64,000 nt of DNA from [Mycobacterium] stephanolepidis (GTDB taxonomy: Bacteria > Actinomycetota > Actinomycetes > Mycobacteriales > Mycobacteriaceae): contig NZ_AP018165.1 of the NCBI RefSeq assembly GCF_002356335.1, forward strand, positions 1,922,001 to 1,986,000, read 5' to 3'. Below are positions 17,402-26,165 of the stretch, piece after piece. The notes beneath the pieces are model-generated. The model worked only from the letters and a program-made list of their open reading frames with translations, was not told the DNA's origin and did no database searches. Within the stretch, counting starts at the first letter, position 1, and every line of letters begins with the position of its first letter. The translations under genes were made by a program, and so were the position numbers.

Positions 17402-17962
17402 CGTTTCCTCGGCGGTTTTGTGTTGGCCTGTCCGTCACCGGGTATTGATGTCGCCAGAGTCCGAGCTGCGGCGCGTTCACCGCCCGGAGCGGCACAGTCC
17501 AGAGGACGAGGCATTCATCGTTGTTTGGAGAGTGATTGGCCCGATCGGTGCGCACTTCTTGCTTGTCTGGTGTTGCGGGGACGAGCCCGAGGGGCTAGCA
17601 TTAAGTGAATAGTTATTAGTTCATGGCAAATATGTTGGCTCCGAGCGCTTTTTCCTGTTGTGGCGTCGGGGTTCTTGTGCAGACCCATGGAGTGCGCCAC
17701 TCGTGTGGCGATATAGGTTGTGCCACTTGGTGGTTTGTGAACCCCATCGTCATCGTGACGAGGGAGGGGTTGCGCGATGGTCAGGTGTCGGTTGCATCGG
17801 CGCGCTGCTGGTGTACATCGGCTGAGCGGGTATCACGGATCGGCCACGGGTGCGCATATTCGAGGTGACGCATGATAGGGCAGGCGAGGACACGCGTGCC
17901 CTATTCCGGAAAGCCTTGCCGCTCGCGAGGAGTGGCAAGCCACGAAGATGAAAGGTCTGACA
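17402..17962 (+). other. Intergenic region with motif copy 3, no gene recognised
   Basis: About 560 bp between the reductase and the next SDR gene. No frame gives a recognisable protein. It contains an AT-rich stretch around 17600-17640 with the third TAAGTGAAT-N6-TAGT motif, consistent with a separate promoter for the SDR-aldehyde dehydrogenase pair. Confidence 0.5.
17602..17620 (+). promoter_or_regulatory. Conserved motif TAAGTGAAT-N6-TAGT, copy 3
   Basis: Reads TAAGTGAATagttatTAGT, 342 bp upstream of the SDR start at 17963. Together with copies 1 and 2 it places the same sequence before three transcription units of the catabolic cluster. Confidence 0.5.
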
Positions 17963-18823
17963 ATGTCGAGAAGTACGCGCTCTCTTAACGGAAAGGTTGT
18001 CGCGGTTACCGGAGGTGCCCGCGGGATCGGTCGTGCTACCGCTGAAGCATTCCTACGGGCGGGAGCACAGGTTGCTCTCGGCGATATCGATACTGAACTT
18101 GTCGAGAAGACCGCCGCCGGCCTCGCCGCGTTGACGGGCGGGCGGGTGTGCGGGCTACATCTTGATGTGAGGGACCGAAAGTCATTCGCAGCCTTTTTCG
18201 ATGGCGCAGAGAAGCAGTTAGGTCAACTAGATGTGCTGGTCAACAACGCGGGGATCATGCCGACCGGACTGTTCGTCGACGAGGACGATGCGGTCACAGA
18301 TCGGATGGTGGAAATCAACCTCGGTGGTGTCTTGAACGGATCGAAGCTTGCGCTGCAGCGCTTTGGGAGAAGAGGCGGACACATCATCAACGTCGCTTCG
18401 CTAGCGGGAGTGGGCGCATATCCGGGGCTGGCTACCTACTGCGCCACGAAGCACGCTGTTGTCGGCTTCTCGGAGACTTTGCATCTGGAAGTCGCCCGCA
18501 GCGGGATTGCTGTAACCGCAGTGCTGCCTGGCCTGGTGCGTACCGAGCTATCCGCAGGTAACAGCACGCCGCGGTGGTTGCGGCCGATTGGTGAGGTCGA
18601 GCCTAAGGAGGTTGCCGCCGCTATTGTGTCTGCCGCCAAGAGGCCACAGATCAAGATTACGGTGCCCAAGGTATTAGGCGGGATACTCAAGACGATGTCG
18701 CTGATCCCGATGCGGGCCCGGCACCGGATTGAACATGTCGCGCACTTTGACACGGTGTTTACCAACGTGGACGTGAACGCGCGTGAGATCTATCACCGCC
18801 GGATCGGCGGGCTGGGATCATGA
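17963..18823 (+). CDS. Short-chain dehydrogenase/reductase
   Basis: 286 aa classical SDR with VAVTGGARGIGRATA, LVNNAGIMPTG, catalytic Ser in NVASLAG and Tyr-Lys in ATYCATKHAVVG. The C-terminal extension (residues ~225-286) with KTMSLIPMRARHRIEHV is seen in SDRs associated with P450 and monooxygenase clusters. It probably oxidises an alcohol made by the P450. ATG 17963 has AAAGG seven bases upstream; ATG 17948 is possible. The stop overlaps the aldehyde dehydrogenase start (ATGA). Confidence 0.88.
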   Translation: MSRSTRSLNGKVVAVTGGARGIGRATAEAFLRAGAQVALGDIDTELVEKTAAGLAALTGGRVCGLHLDVRDRKSFAAFFDGAEKQLGQLDVLVNNAGIMPTGLFVDEDDAVTDRMVEINLGGVLNGSKLALQRFGRRGGHIINVASLAGVGAYPGLATYCATKHAVVGFSETLHLEVARSGIAVTAVLPGLVRTELSAGNSTPRWLRPIGEVEPKEVAAAIVSAAKRPQIKITVPKVLGGILKTMSLIPMRARHRIEHVAHFDTVFTNVDVNAREIYHRRIGGLGS

Positions 18824-20313
18824 GCGATATTGAAGTCCGTTCGCCGGTCGATGGCCGGGTTGTCGGAGCCGTGCCGAACTACAGTGCCGACGAGGTCGAT
18901 GCCGTGGTCGGCGGGCTTCGTGCAACCCAGACCGGGTGGGGTGGCTTATCGGTTTCCGAGCGCGTCGGATGGTTGTCAAAGTACCGCGATTGGCTATTGG
19001 ACCACGAGTTCGATCTCGCGAAACTGCTGCAGTCTGAGACGGGTAAGCCGTGGGCGGAATCGAATCTGGAGATTCCCTACATTGTTGACGCGATCAATTA
19101 CTACACACGGATTGCAGCACATGCACTCGCTGATCGTCGACCGCGCCGACATGGCCTGTTTGCCCTTACCAAGCGTCAACTGTTGGTTAGCCGCCCCTAC
19201 CCTGTGGTCGGCGTAATCACACCCTGGAACTTCCCACTGGGCCTTTCGCTACTTGATACCGTGCCGGCGTTACTGGCGGGCGCCGCCGTCCTCGTCAAAC
19301 CGTCTGAGGTCACTCCGCTGACGGTGGTCGAAGCGATTGACGGATGGCGTCAGATCGGTGCGCCATCGGTACTCGCAGCTGTGACTGGTGCTGGTCAGAC
19401 GGGCGCGGCGATTGTGGACAGGGTGGACTTCGTCCAGTTCACCGGCTCGACGCGTACTGGCAAAGCGATCGCCCAGGCAGCTGCGCAACGGTTGATCCCG
19501 TGCGGGCTGGAACTCGGTGGCAAGGACGCGATGATCGTGCTCGATGATGCCGACATGAGCCGCGCGGCAAACGCGGCGGTATGGGGCGCAATTGCCAACG
19601 CGGGACAGATGTGCACATCGGTAGAGCGGGTTTACGTCGAAGAGCCGGTATATGAGGCTTTCGTGGCAGCAATCATCGAAGAAATTCGGAAATTGCGCAT
19701 TGGTGCGGACGATCAGAGCTATCGCAGCGACGTGGGCCCGTTAATCACCGGCCAGCAGGTCGATATTGTTAGGGAGCACCTTGCCGATGCTGTGGCAAAG
19801 GGAGCCCGCATCGTCATCGGCGGTGGCGTCAGAGATGGCTCGCACTTTGTCGAACCAACGGTTCTTGTTGACGTAGACCATGGCATGCTGTGCATGCAGC
19901 AGGAGACATTTGGTCCGCTGCTTCCGGTAGTTAAGGTTGGCGACGAGGCGGAAGCGATTCGGCTGGCCAATGATTCACCTTACGGACTGTCCGCGACAGT
20001 GTTCAGCCGCGACAGTGTTCGAGCGCAACGCGTTGCCCGCAAGATCAACGCTGGAGCGGTCACCATCAACGATGTTTTTGCCAACTTGTTCACCTTGGCG
20101 TTGCCTCAGGGTGGATGGAACGAGTCCGGACTAGGGACCAGAAACGGCGAGAATGCGATTACAAAATTCTGCCGCCCGCAAGCAATAGTCACTGCCCGGC
20201 TGCGTCCCCGACGCGAGCCGGCGTGGTACCCGTACACCCAGATGCGAGGTGCGATTATGCATAGGGCAGCCCGCCTGATCAACGCTCGGAATCTCAAGCG
20301 CATCATAGGGTGA
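18820..20313 (+). CDS. NAD(P)-dependent aldehyde dehydrogenase
   Basis: 497 aa ALDH. Motifs: PVVGVITPWNFPLGL, FTGSTRTGKAIA (Rossmann), catalytic Glu in LELGGKDAMIVLDDAD and catalytic Cys in NAGQMCTSVERVYVE, then QQETFGPLLPVVKV. It converts an aldehyde to the acid that the nearby acyl-CoA ligase could activate, which links the two halves of the cluster. The C-terminal 40 residues are basic and hydrophobic (WYPYTQMRGAIMHRAARLIN), longer than many ALDHs and possibly membrane-associated. Confidence 0.93.
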   Translation: MSDIEVRSPVDGRVVGAVPNYSADEVDAVVGGLRATQTGWGGLSVSERVGWLSKYRDWLLDHEFDLAKLLQSETGKPWAESNLEIPYIVDAINYYTRIAAHALADRRPRRHGLFALTKRQLLVSRPYPVVGVITPWNFPLGLSLLDTVPALLAGAAVLVKPSEVTPLTVVEAIDGWRQIGAPSVLAAVTGAGQTGAAIVDRVDFVQFTGSTRTGKAIAQAAAQRLIPCGLELGGKDAMIVLDDADMSRAANAAVWGAIANAGQMCTSVERVYVEEPVYEAFVAAIIEEIRKLRIGADDQSYRSDVGPLITGQQVDIVREHLADAVAKGARIVIGGGVRDGSHFVEPTVLVDVDHGMLCMQQETFGPLLPVVKVGDEAEAIRLANDSPYGLSATVFSRDSVRAQRVARKINAGAVTINDVFANLFTLALPQGGWNESGLGTRNGENAITKFCRPQAIVTARLRPRREPAWYPYTQMRGAIMHRAARLINARNLKRIIG

Positions 20314-20526
20314 TTCTCGCTCCTACGGTTTCAAGCAACTGCGGGATGACGGCAGTGACGCGCACAATGAGGTTTTGATCTCCGGCCTGTACAACGGCGT
20401 CGGCGGAAGATTCGCTGGTGCCTGAGCGCTTCTGCCATCCAACGTTTTTGTGCTAGAAGATTAAAATTCCGGGTGAAGGACAAGTGGGTCTGCCCCTAGT
20501 TTGGTTGACTCGGTTCGGTCAACTTT

Positions 20527-21402
20527 TTAGGCCGCGGTTGCGGTCTGGTTGATTGTCTCAAATTCGATGGGGGTGAGTTTGCTGAGGGCGCGTTGACGGC
20601 GCGGCCGGTGGTAGGTCCGTTCTATCCAGTGCGCGATGGCTAAGCTCAATTGCTCGCGGTTGTCCCAGCGCCTGCGGTTCAGGACGTTCTTTTGCAGCAG
20701 TGAGAAGAACGATTCCATGGCGGCATTGTCGGCGCAGGTGGCAACCCTGCCCATGGATCCGCGTAGTCCATGAATGGCAAGAGCGTTGGCGTAGGCTACC
20801 GACCGAAACTGGCCGCCTCGATCCGAATGAACCACGGTTCCGGTCGGGTTCCTCTGAGCTACAGCATGATTGAGTGCTTTGACGGCCAGCTGTGAGGTCA
20901 TGCGGGTGGTCATCGAGTAGCCGACAATGCGGTTGGAGAAAGTGTCCTTGACTGCACTCAGGTACAGTTTCCCGGTTCGTGTGGAATGTTCGGTGATATC
21001 CGTGAGCCACACCGTATCCGGTGTGCTGCTGCGGAATTTGCGCTCCACCAGATCATCGCGCACCGGCGGGCCGGGCCGCCGGTGACGCCCACGCGTTTTG
21101 GCGTGCACCGAATAAATCTTCTGCAGCGCACACAGCCGGGCCACCCGGTTCTCTGAGACCCGATATCCGGCCTCGCCGAGCTGGTCGGCGATGAACCGGT
21201 AACCGAACTCGGGGTCATCACGGTGAATATCGATCGCGGCGTCGATCAGATGCGCGTCATCCCAATCACGCTGTGATACAGGATGTTTAAGCCATTTATA
21301 GTAACCCTGCGTAGTTAACTTCAATACCCGACACGTCACCGCGGCCGGCACCCTGGTGGGGTTACCGGCCGCGGCTAGCTCACGAACGAGCGGGTAGATT
21401 AT
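20527..21402 (-). CDS. IS3-family transposase OrfB (DDE integrase domain)
   Basis: Catalytic half of the transposase. The rve domain shows the DDE triad: VWLTDITEH, VVHSDRGGQFRS and NAAMESFFSLLQKNVL, followed by WIERTYHRPRRQRALSKLTP. There is no ATG at its beginning: homology extends up to IYPLVRELAAAGNP, in frame with ATA at 21402, directly overlapping the orfA stop. It is therefore most likely made by a -1 frameshift on the A-run CCAAAATAA, as in other IS3 elements. Confidence 0.9.
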   Translation of the reverse strand: MIYPLVRELAAAGNPTRVPAAVTCRVLKLTTQGYYKWLKHPVSQRDWDDAHLIDAAIDIHRDDPEFGYRFIADQLGEAGYRVSENRVARLCALQKIYSVHAKTRGRHRRPGPPVRDDLVERKFRSSTPDTVWLTDITEHSTRTGKLYLSAVKDTFSNRIVGYSMTTRMTSQLAVKALNHAVAQRNPTGTVVHSDRGGQFRSVAYANALAIHGLRGSMGRVATCADNAAMESFFSLLQKNVLNRRRWDNREQLSLAIAHWIERTYHRPRRQRALSKLTPIEFETINQTATAA

Positions 21403-21692
21403 TTTGGGACCGCGCCCCGAGACAGGTAGGCGGCGGCTTGCCGCAGCACATATTTTTCCTGTTCCAGCAACGCGATCCTCTTGCGGGCCTCCCGCAACGC
21501 CCGCACATCAGCATCGGTGGCGCTCTCACCGCCGGCGACCCGGCGATCATCAATCGAGAGCCAGCGCTGCAAACACGACTCCGAGGTCCCGAAATCGGCA
21601 GCGACCTGCGACACCGTCGCAGCACCCTGACGGGCCACCGCGATCACATTGCTACGGAACTCGGGCGGATAAGCCTTCGGCATGACATACAT
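21399..21692 (-). CDS. IS3-family transposase OrfA (HTH)
   Basis: 97 aa helix-turn-helix protein that binds the IS ends. It starts MYVMPKAYPPEFRSNVIAVA and has an HTH in ATVSQVAADFGTSESCLQRW and a leucine-zipper-like tail ALREARKRIALLEQEKYVLR before YLSRGAVPK. The stop lies in the frameshift region shared with orfB. Confidence 0.9.
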   Translation of the reverse strand: MYVMPKAYPPEFRSNVIAVARQGAATVSQVAADFGTSESCLQRWLSIDDRRVAGGESATDADVRALREARKRIALLEQEKYVLRQAAAYLSRGAVPK

Positions 21693-21751
21693 CCTTCCAA
21701 CGCAAGCACCAAGCTTGCGGGTCAGGAGTCAACCAAACCCTGGGCAGACCC

Positions 21752-22175
21752 GAGCATTATCGCGTGGAGTTCGGCATGGCCATGGTCTGCAGTTCCGTTG
21801 TCGGCGTCGCCTCTCGGCGGCTTTGCAGGCAGCCAGCGGCGGGGTCAGGGGAAGGCCTCTCGAAATGCGTTGTTTCCCTCGTGGCCTGAATCGAAACTGC
21901 CACGTGACCTTTCGGCAGTGCCTCAATCGAAACCGGCTGTGCGGGAATGCGAACCGAACGCCCGATAGCAGGCGGTGCGGTCTTCCCGGCACTCGCCTGC
22001 GCCGGTGGCGGCGGCGTGGCTCCTTGAACTGAGGGCTGTACCACCAAAGAGTCGTTCCGGGTGGCTGACTGCTACGTGACAGGTGACTTCAGCGGAAAGT
22101 CGTTGTCCGAATATGTCAATTACATGTCTGCTCTGGGCATTCCTCGTGTAGACATCTGACCCTAGCGTGATTCCC
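21752..22175. other. Intergenic stretch before the P450, no clear gene
   Basis: About 420 bp between the IS and the P450. A 96-codon frame on the minus strand (21757-22047) is Pro/Ala-rich and runs up to the IS edge. It could be a truncated gene remnant but matches no family I recognise. The last 110 bp before the P450 start probably hold its promoter; the TAAGTGAAT motif is not present here. Confidence 0.4.
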
Positions 22176-23522
22176 ATGACAACTGACCTTCTTGATGCGG
22201 GAGTAGGGGTTGCGGATATCGCGCATCCCTCGCCTTTCGTATTGGCCGATTCGACACGTGCCCTGATTCCGGAGCTCGTTCGCCCCTTAGTCGTTGGCGC
22301 ATATCGTGATTTGCGCCGCCCCAGGGCACGGCTGGCACCTGCCTCGGTTGCTCGAACCAACTTCGATCCCACGTTGCCGGGGAGTATCGCTAATCCTTAT
22401 CCGGATTTTCAGCGAATCCGGGAGAGCTCCGTGGTGGTTAACGAACGCCTCAATACTTGGATGCTGGGCCGCTATCAGGATGTGCACGCGGCGGCTCGGC
22501 AAGACAAGATCTTGTCCTCGGCACACGGCATCTTTTTGCGAGCGACGCCGATATCTACGATGATTACCACAGATTCGCCTGACCATGAGCGCCTACGTCG
22601 CATAACGCAGTCCGCGTTCAGTAAGAAAGCAGTTGGATCTCTCACCGATCAGATCCGGACACTCGCAGAAGCCGGAGTGGACCAGCTGAAGCGCAATGAA
22701 ATTGTCGATCTAGTACCGGCATTGACAATTCCGTTGCCAATCAGCGTTATCGCGCACATTCTCGGTGTGCCACGAGAACAATGGCGCGCCTTTCGCGCAA
22801 TATCGGATCGATTCGCTGAAGTGTTCAGTCCCCGCACAGTAGTTGAGGTTGCCAAGATGTTCGGGTCCGCGACCGCGGCGTTCGTTCGATATCGAAGCTT
22901 TGTGACGGCGGAACTGAGACGTAGAGCTGGATGTCCGGGCGGCGAGGCGCTTGATGAGCTCTCGGCAGCGGTCTGTGCCGGCGAGATCACGGAGGCGGAG
23001 GCGTTCTTCTATTCGGTCCTGCTATTGGTGGCCGGTAACGAGACCACCTCAAATTTGCTGGGTATGTTGTTGATGCAGCTGGCCAAAGATCCGGAGCTGT
23101 TCGATGAGTTACGTGCCGATCGCAGCTTGGTGGTGGCCGCGGTTGACGAGACCGCTCGCTGGGGTTCGCCCGTGCAATGGGTGACTCGAGTTGCCACCGC
23201 TCCATACCCTGTGGGGGGCACGGTGATTCCTCAAGGGGGTCGCGTGGTGATGTTCTGGGCGTCGGCCAATCGCGACCCGCGCAAATTCGACCAGCCGGAC
23301 CGATTCGATATCCACCGCTCAACCACAGGACAGCTGGGGTTCGGCCACGGAATCCACCACTGTCTCGGAGCGCATCTTGCGCGGATCGAGACGGTCACCG
23401 CGGTTAACCACGTGCTTGACCGGGTCGATGGATTGGAATTGGCGGGCCCCGTGCGTTGGGGGACAACTCCGTCACTACAAGGTCCGGCGTCGCTGCCGGT
23501 ACGAATCCGGAGAACGGCATGA
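22176..23522 (+). CDS. Cytochrome P450 monooxygenase
   Basis: 448 aa soluble bacterial-type P450. Motifs: I-helix LLLVAGNETTSNLLGM (acid/alcohol-type oxygen activation pair E-T), K-helix DETARW (ExxR), and haem-binding FGHGIHHCLGAHLAR with the axial Cys. N-terminal ANPYPDFQRIRESSVV is the usual start of the fold. It would hydroxylate a lipophilic substrate with electrons from the ferredoxin at 15.6 kb and reductase at 16.0 kb. ATG 22176 is preferred over GTG 22167. Its stop overlaps the next SDR start (ATGA). Confidence 0.93.
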   Translation: MTTDLLDAGVGVADIAHPSPFVLADSTRALIPELVRPLVVGAYRDLRRPRARLAPASVARTNFDPTLPGSIANPYPDFQRIRESSVVVNERLNTWMLGRYQDVHAAARQDKILSSAHGIFLRATPISTMITTDSPDHERLRRITQSAFSKKAVGSLTDQIRTLAEAGVDQLKRNEIVDLVPALTIPLPISVIAHILGVPREQWRAFRAISDRFAEVFSPRTVVEVAKMFGSATAAFVRYRSFVTAELRRRAGCPGGEALDELSAAVCAGEITEAEAFFYSVLLLVAGNETTSNLLGMLLMQLAKDPELFDELRADRSLVVAAVDETARWGSPVQWVTRVATAPYPVGGTVIPQGGRVVMFWASANRDPRKFDQPDRFDIHRSTTGQLGFGHGIHHCLGAHLARIETVTAVNHVLDRVDGLELAGPVRWGTTPSLQGPASLPVRIRRTA

Positions 23523-24364
23523 GAGCATCGCAAGCCCGCCGCCTGCGCGGCAAGGTAGTCCTGATTACCGGTGGGGCACAAGGAATCGGAGGATGCCTGG
23601 CCCGCCAATTAGTGGACTACGGTTGCCGTGTAGCGATTTTGGACCGTGACATCGTCACGGCGCAACAGTTGGCTAGCGAACTGGGTAGTGCCGCAGCGGC
23701 GTTCGAAGCCGACGTGACCTCGGTGGATTCGATGACGACAGCGTGCGCGGCGGCCGTCGTGCATTTCGGCGCTCTGGATGTGGTGGTGGCCAACGCCGGA
23801 ATCGCCGGGCCGGGCGCTACCATTGCGGCGGTCGCTCCGGCGGAGTGGCGCAAGGTGATTGACGTCAATGTGGTGGGTGTATTCAACACCCTCCATACCA
23901 CGATTCCATACGTCCGGCCCCGCCGCGGCTACATCATGGCCGTGTCCTCGATTGCTGCCGCGATGCCTGGACCTACCGTGAGTAGCTACATGGCATCTAA
24001 AGCGGCGGTGGAATCGCTGGTGCGGTCGCTACGTGTGGAGTTCGGCGGAAACGGAGTCAAGGTCGGAACCGCCTACTTTGCTCTCATCGACACGGGGCTG
24101 GCGGCAACGATGGTGAGTGACTCGGGGCTCGGTGTAGTGATGGCTCAAATGCCCGCATTTGTGGGTGAACCGATCCCGGTCGACCGCGCAGCTGCGGCGA
24201 TCGCCTCGGGGATCGCCCGGCGTGCGTGGCGCGTCTACGCGCCACAGTGGGTCCCGTTGCTGTTGGATTTACGAGTTCCGTTTGCGTTGGGCGACCGAGT
24301 TCTTTCTCGACTGCCCAGCCTGCGGCGCGCCGTATCAAACGCCGACGTGAGGGCTCTGTCATGA
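23519..24364 (+). CDS. Short-chain dehydrogenase/reductase
   Basis: 281 aa SDR with VVLITGGAQGIGGCLA, VVANAGIAG (variant of NNAG), catalytic Ser in MAVSSIAAAM and Tyr-Lys in SSYMASKAAVES. It is coupled on both sides by ATGA overlaps with the P450 and the monooxygenase. A sensible role is oxidation of the P450-made alcohol to a ketone, which the following Baeyer-Villiger-type enzyme could convert to an ester or lactone (inference from gene order). Confidence 0.88.
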   Translation: MRASQARRLRGKVVLITGGAQGIGGCLARQLVDYGCRVAILDRDIVTAQQLASELGSAAAAFEADVTSVDSMTTACAAAVVHFGALDVVVANAGIAGPGATIAAVAPAEWRKVIDVNVVGVFNTLHTTIPYVRPRRGYIMAVSSIAAAMPGPTVSSYMASKAAVESLVRSLRVEFGGNGVKVGTAYFALIDTGLAATMVSDSGLGVVMAQMPAFVGEPIPVDRAAAAIASGIARRAWRVYAPQWVPLLLDLRVPFALGDRVLSRLPSLRRAVSNADVRALS

Positions 24365-25872
24365 CGCGGCGTCAGCCCTCCGTGGGGATCGTCGGGGCTG
24401 GCATGTCAGGAATATGCCAGGCGATCATGTTGCGCGAAGCCGGAATCAGCGACATCACGATATACGAAAAATCCCATGACGTCGGTGGTACATGGCGCGA
24501 CAACACCTATCCGGGCCTGTCTTGCGATGTGCCGTCGAGATTTTATCAATTCACGTTTGCCACTAACCCGGACTGGAGTAAGTTCTTCTCGCCTGGCGGT
24601 GAAATATTCGACTACTTCCGCAAGATGACGGACAAATACGGTCTACGGGAAACGATCCGGTTCGGCGTCGAGATCACCAAAGCACGGTTCGATGGAAGAT
24701 TCTGGCAGCTCACCACGGATTCGGGACAGATCCTCAGCCATGACTTCCTCGTATCGGCTGCGGGTGTGCTACGTGAGCCGCGGATGCCTGATATCGACGG
24801 TCTATCAGATTTTCAGGGCCCGGTCATGCATTCGGCGCGTTGGGAACACTCGGTCGATATGAGCGGCAAACGGGTCGCCGTCATCGGCACCGGATCCACC
24901 GGTGTGCAGATCGTCTGCGGCCTGGCCGATTCGGTTAGTTCACTAAAACTGTTTCAACGCAGTCCTCAGTGGGTCCTGCCAGTGCCTAATGCGAGTTATC
25001 GCCGGTGGACCGGACCGTTGCACCGCAGGTTCCCGGCGTTAGATGCTCTCGCCTACCACGGCTATGAGCGGGTGTTCCGTTTTGGAGCCGGCGCTTTGGT
25101 ACGTCCTGGCCTGCGGCGCAAGCTGATCGCTCACATGTGCCGAAGAGCCCTGCACACCGTGCGAGATCCTGAATTGCGTCGCCGCCTCACTCCGGACTAC
25201 CAACCAGGATGTCGACGGCTAGTATTCTCGGCCGGCTTCTACAGCGCTATGCAGAAGTCCAATGTGCACCTGGTTGACACGAGAATTGACCGTATAGAAC
25301 CAAATGGCATTGTTACTAGCGACGGCGTGTTGCACCGACTCGATGTGATCGTCTTGGCAACCGGATTCGACGCACATGCCTTCATGCGGCCCATGGCACT
25401 GGAGGGTTGCGACGGTCTTACCGTAGAACAGCTATGGCGACATGGACCTCAAGCCCATTTGGGTGTGGCTCTGACAGGATTTCCCAACTTCTTCATGCTG
25501 ATGGGTCCACACAGTCCAGTCGGCAACTACTCCCTGACTGCGATTGCCGAAGTGCAGGCCGCCCACATTGTGGGCTGGATTCGGCGTTGGTGCGACGGAG
25601 AATTCGATACCGTCGCACCCACGCGTCGCGCCACCGACGAATTCAATGAGAGCATGCATAAGGCTATGCCGGGCACCGTGTGGGCAACCGGTTGTACCAG
25701 TTGGTATCTCGGCGCCAGTGGGCTGCCCGAGCTGTGGCCCTGGGGTCCAGATACCTATAGACGTCGGCTGTCCGGTCCATGGGCCGCCGATCACTATGAT
25801 TTCGGCCGGTACACAGTGCCACACCAACATCTCGTGGCGGAAGCTCCGGGGCTCTGTGGCCCGAAAGGATGA
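24361..25872 (+). CDS. Flavin-containing (Baeyer-Villiger type) monooxygenase
   Basis: 503 aa two-dinucleotide-domain flavoprotein. The FAD motif is VGIVGAGMSGICQAIML. The segment KSHDVGGTWRDNTYPGLSCD includes the GG-T-W and NxYPG elements typical of BVMOs. The NADPH motif is VAVIGTGSTGVQIVCGL, and the signature before it reads FQGPVMHSARWEHS, a variant of the FxGxxxHxxxW BVMO fingerprint. ATGFDAHAFMRPM is the second FAD block. It likely inserts oxygen next to a ketone. The ATG overlaps the SDR stop; the longer upstream frame is a shadow. Confidence 0.91.
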   Translation: MTRRQPSVGIVGAGMSGICQAIMLREAGISDITIYEKSHDVGGTWRDNTYPGLSCDVPSRFYQFTFATNPDWSKFFSPGGEIFDYFRKMTDKYGLRETIRFGVEITKARFDGRFWQLTTDSGQILSHDFLVSAAGVLREPRMPDIDGLSDFQGPVMHSARWEHSVDMSGKRVAVIGTGSTGVQIVCGLADSVSSLKLFQRSPQWVLPVPNASYRRWTGPLHRRFPALDALAYHGYERVFRFGAGALVRPGLRRKLIAHMCRRALHTVRDPELRRRLTPDYQPGCRRLVFSAGFYSAMQKSNVHLVDTRIDRIEPNGIVTSDGVLHRLDVIVLATGFDAHAFMRPMALEGCDGLTVEQLWRHGPQAHLGVALTGFPNFFMLMGPHSPVGNYSLTAIAEVQAAHIVGWIRRWCDGEFDTVAPTRRATDEFNESMHKAMPGTVWATGCTSWYLGASGLPELWPWGPDTYRRRLSGPWAADHYDFGRYTVPHQHLVAEAPGLCGPKG

Positions 25873-25984
25873 GCATGGACGCACATATGTGGTGTGTTCG
25901 GGTGCGAACGATCTGACTCGTCCACATCGAAGGTCGTTGTTCCTGCCGGCGCAGGCCCTTTCGTGGAGCACCTCATCGGCGGGG

Positions 25985-26068
25985 ATGCACTTCATCGCGC
26001 CGGGGGAGCCGTGGCGCAACGGTTACCGTGCATCGTCCAACTCCCGAATCCCCGACGTATGCCTCAAC
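25985..26068 (+). pseudogene. Short relic of an IS3-family transposase
   Basis: 28 codons resemble the region around the last catalytic residue of IS3 OrfB: IAPGEPWRNGYRASSN then SRIPDVCLN, where intact copies read about PGEPWRNGYVESFNSRLRDECLN. The Glu codon of the DDE motif is mutated (ESF to ASS). No other part of the element is found. The surrounding 25,873-26,165 has no other recognised gene. Confidence 0.6.
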
Positions 26069-26165
26069 ACTGCTATTCGTCGTCAGTATCCGTCGATGGA
26101 ACGGCTTCTGTCAGTCGTGGACCGGATCGGTCTTGTGGCGAACAAGCCGGTCAGCATGATGTTGG

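Larger units (their letters stand above)
20486..21751 (-). mobile_element. Intact IS3-family element (two-ORF, IS150-like)
   Basis: 1266 bp bounded by imperfect inverted repeats. The left end reads GGGTCTGCCCctaGTTTGG then TTGACTC; the right end (reverse complement from 21751) reads GGGTCTGCCCAGGGTTTGG then TTGACTC. orfA and orfB lie on the minus strand with a -1 relation. No matching flanking triplet was found (agt on the left, gag on the right), so the target duplication has been lost or the ends recombined. It splits the catabolic cluster between the aldehyde dehydrogenase and the P450 without breaking a recognisable gene. Confidence 0.88.

Noticed and set aside
20486..21751. 3-bp target duplication for the IS3 element in the catabolic cluster
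   Set aside because: Flanks are agt and gag; no matching triplet or tetramer adjacent to the repeats.
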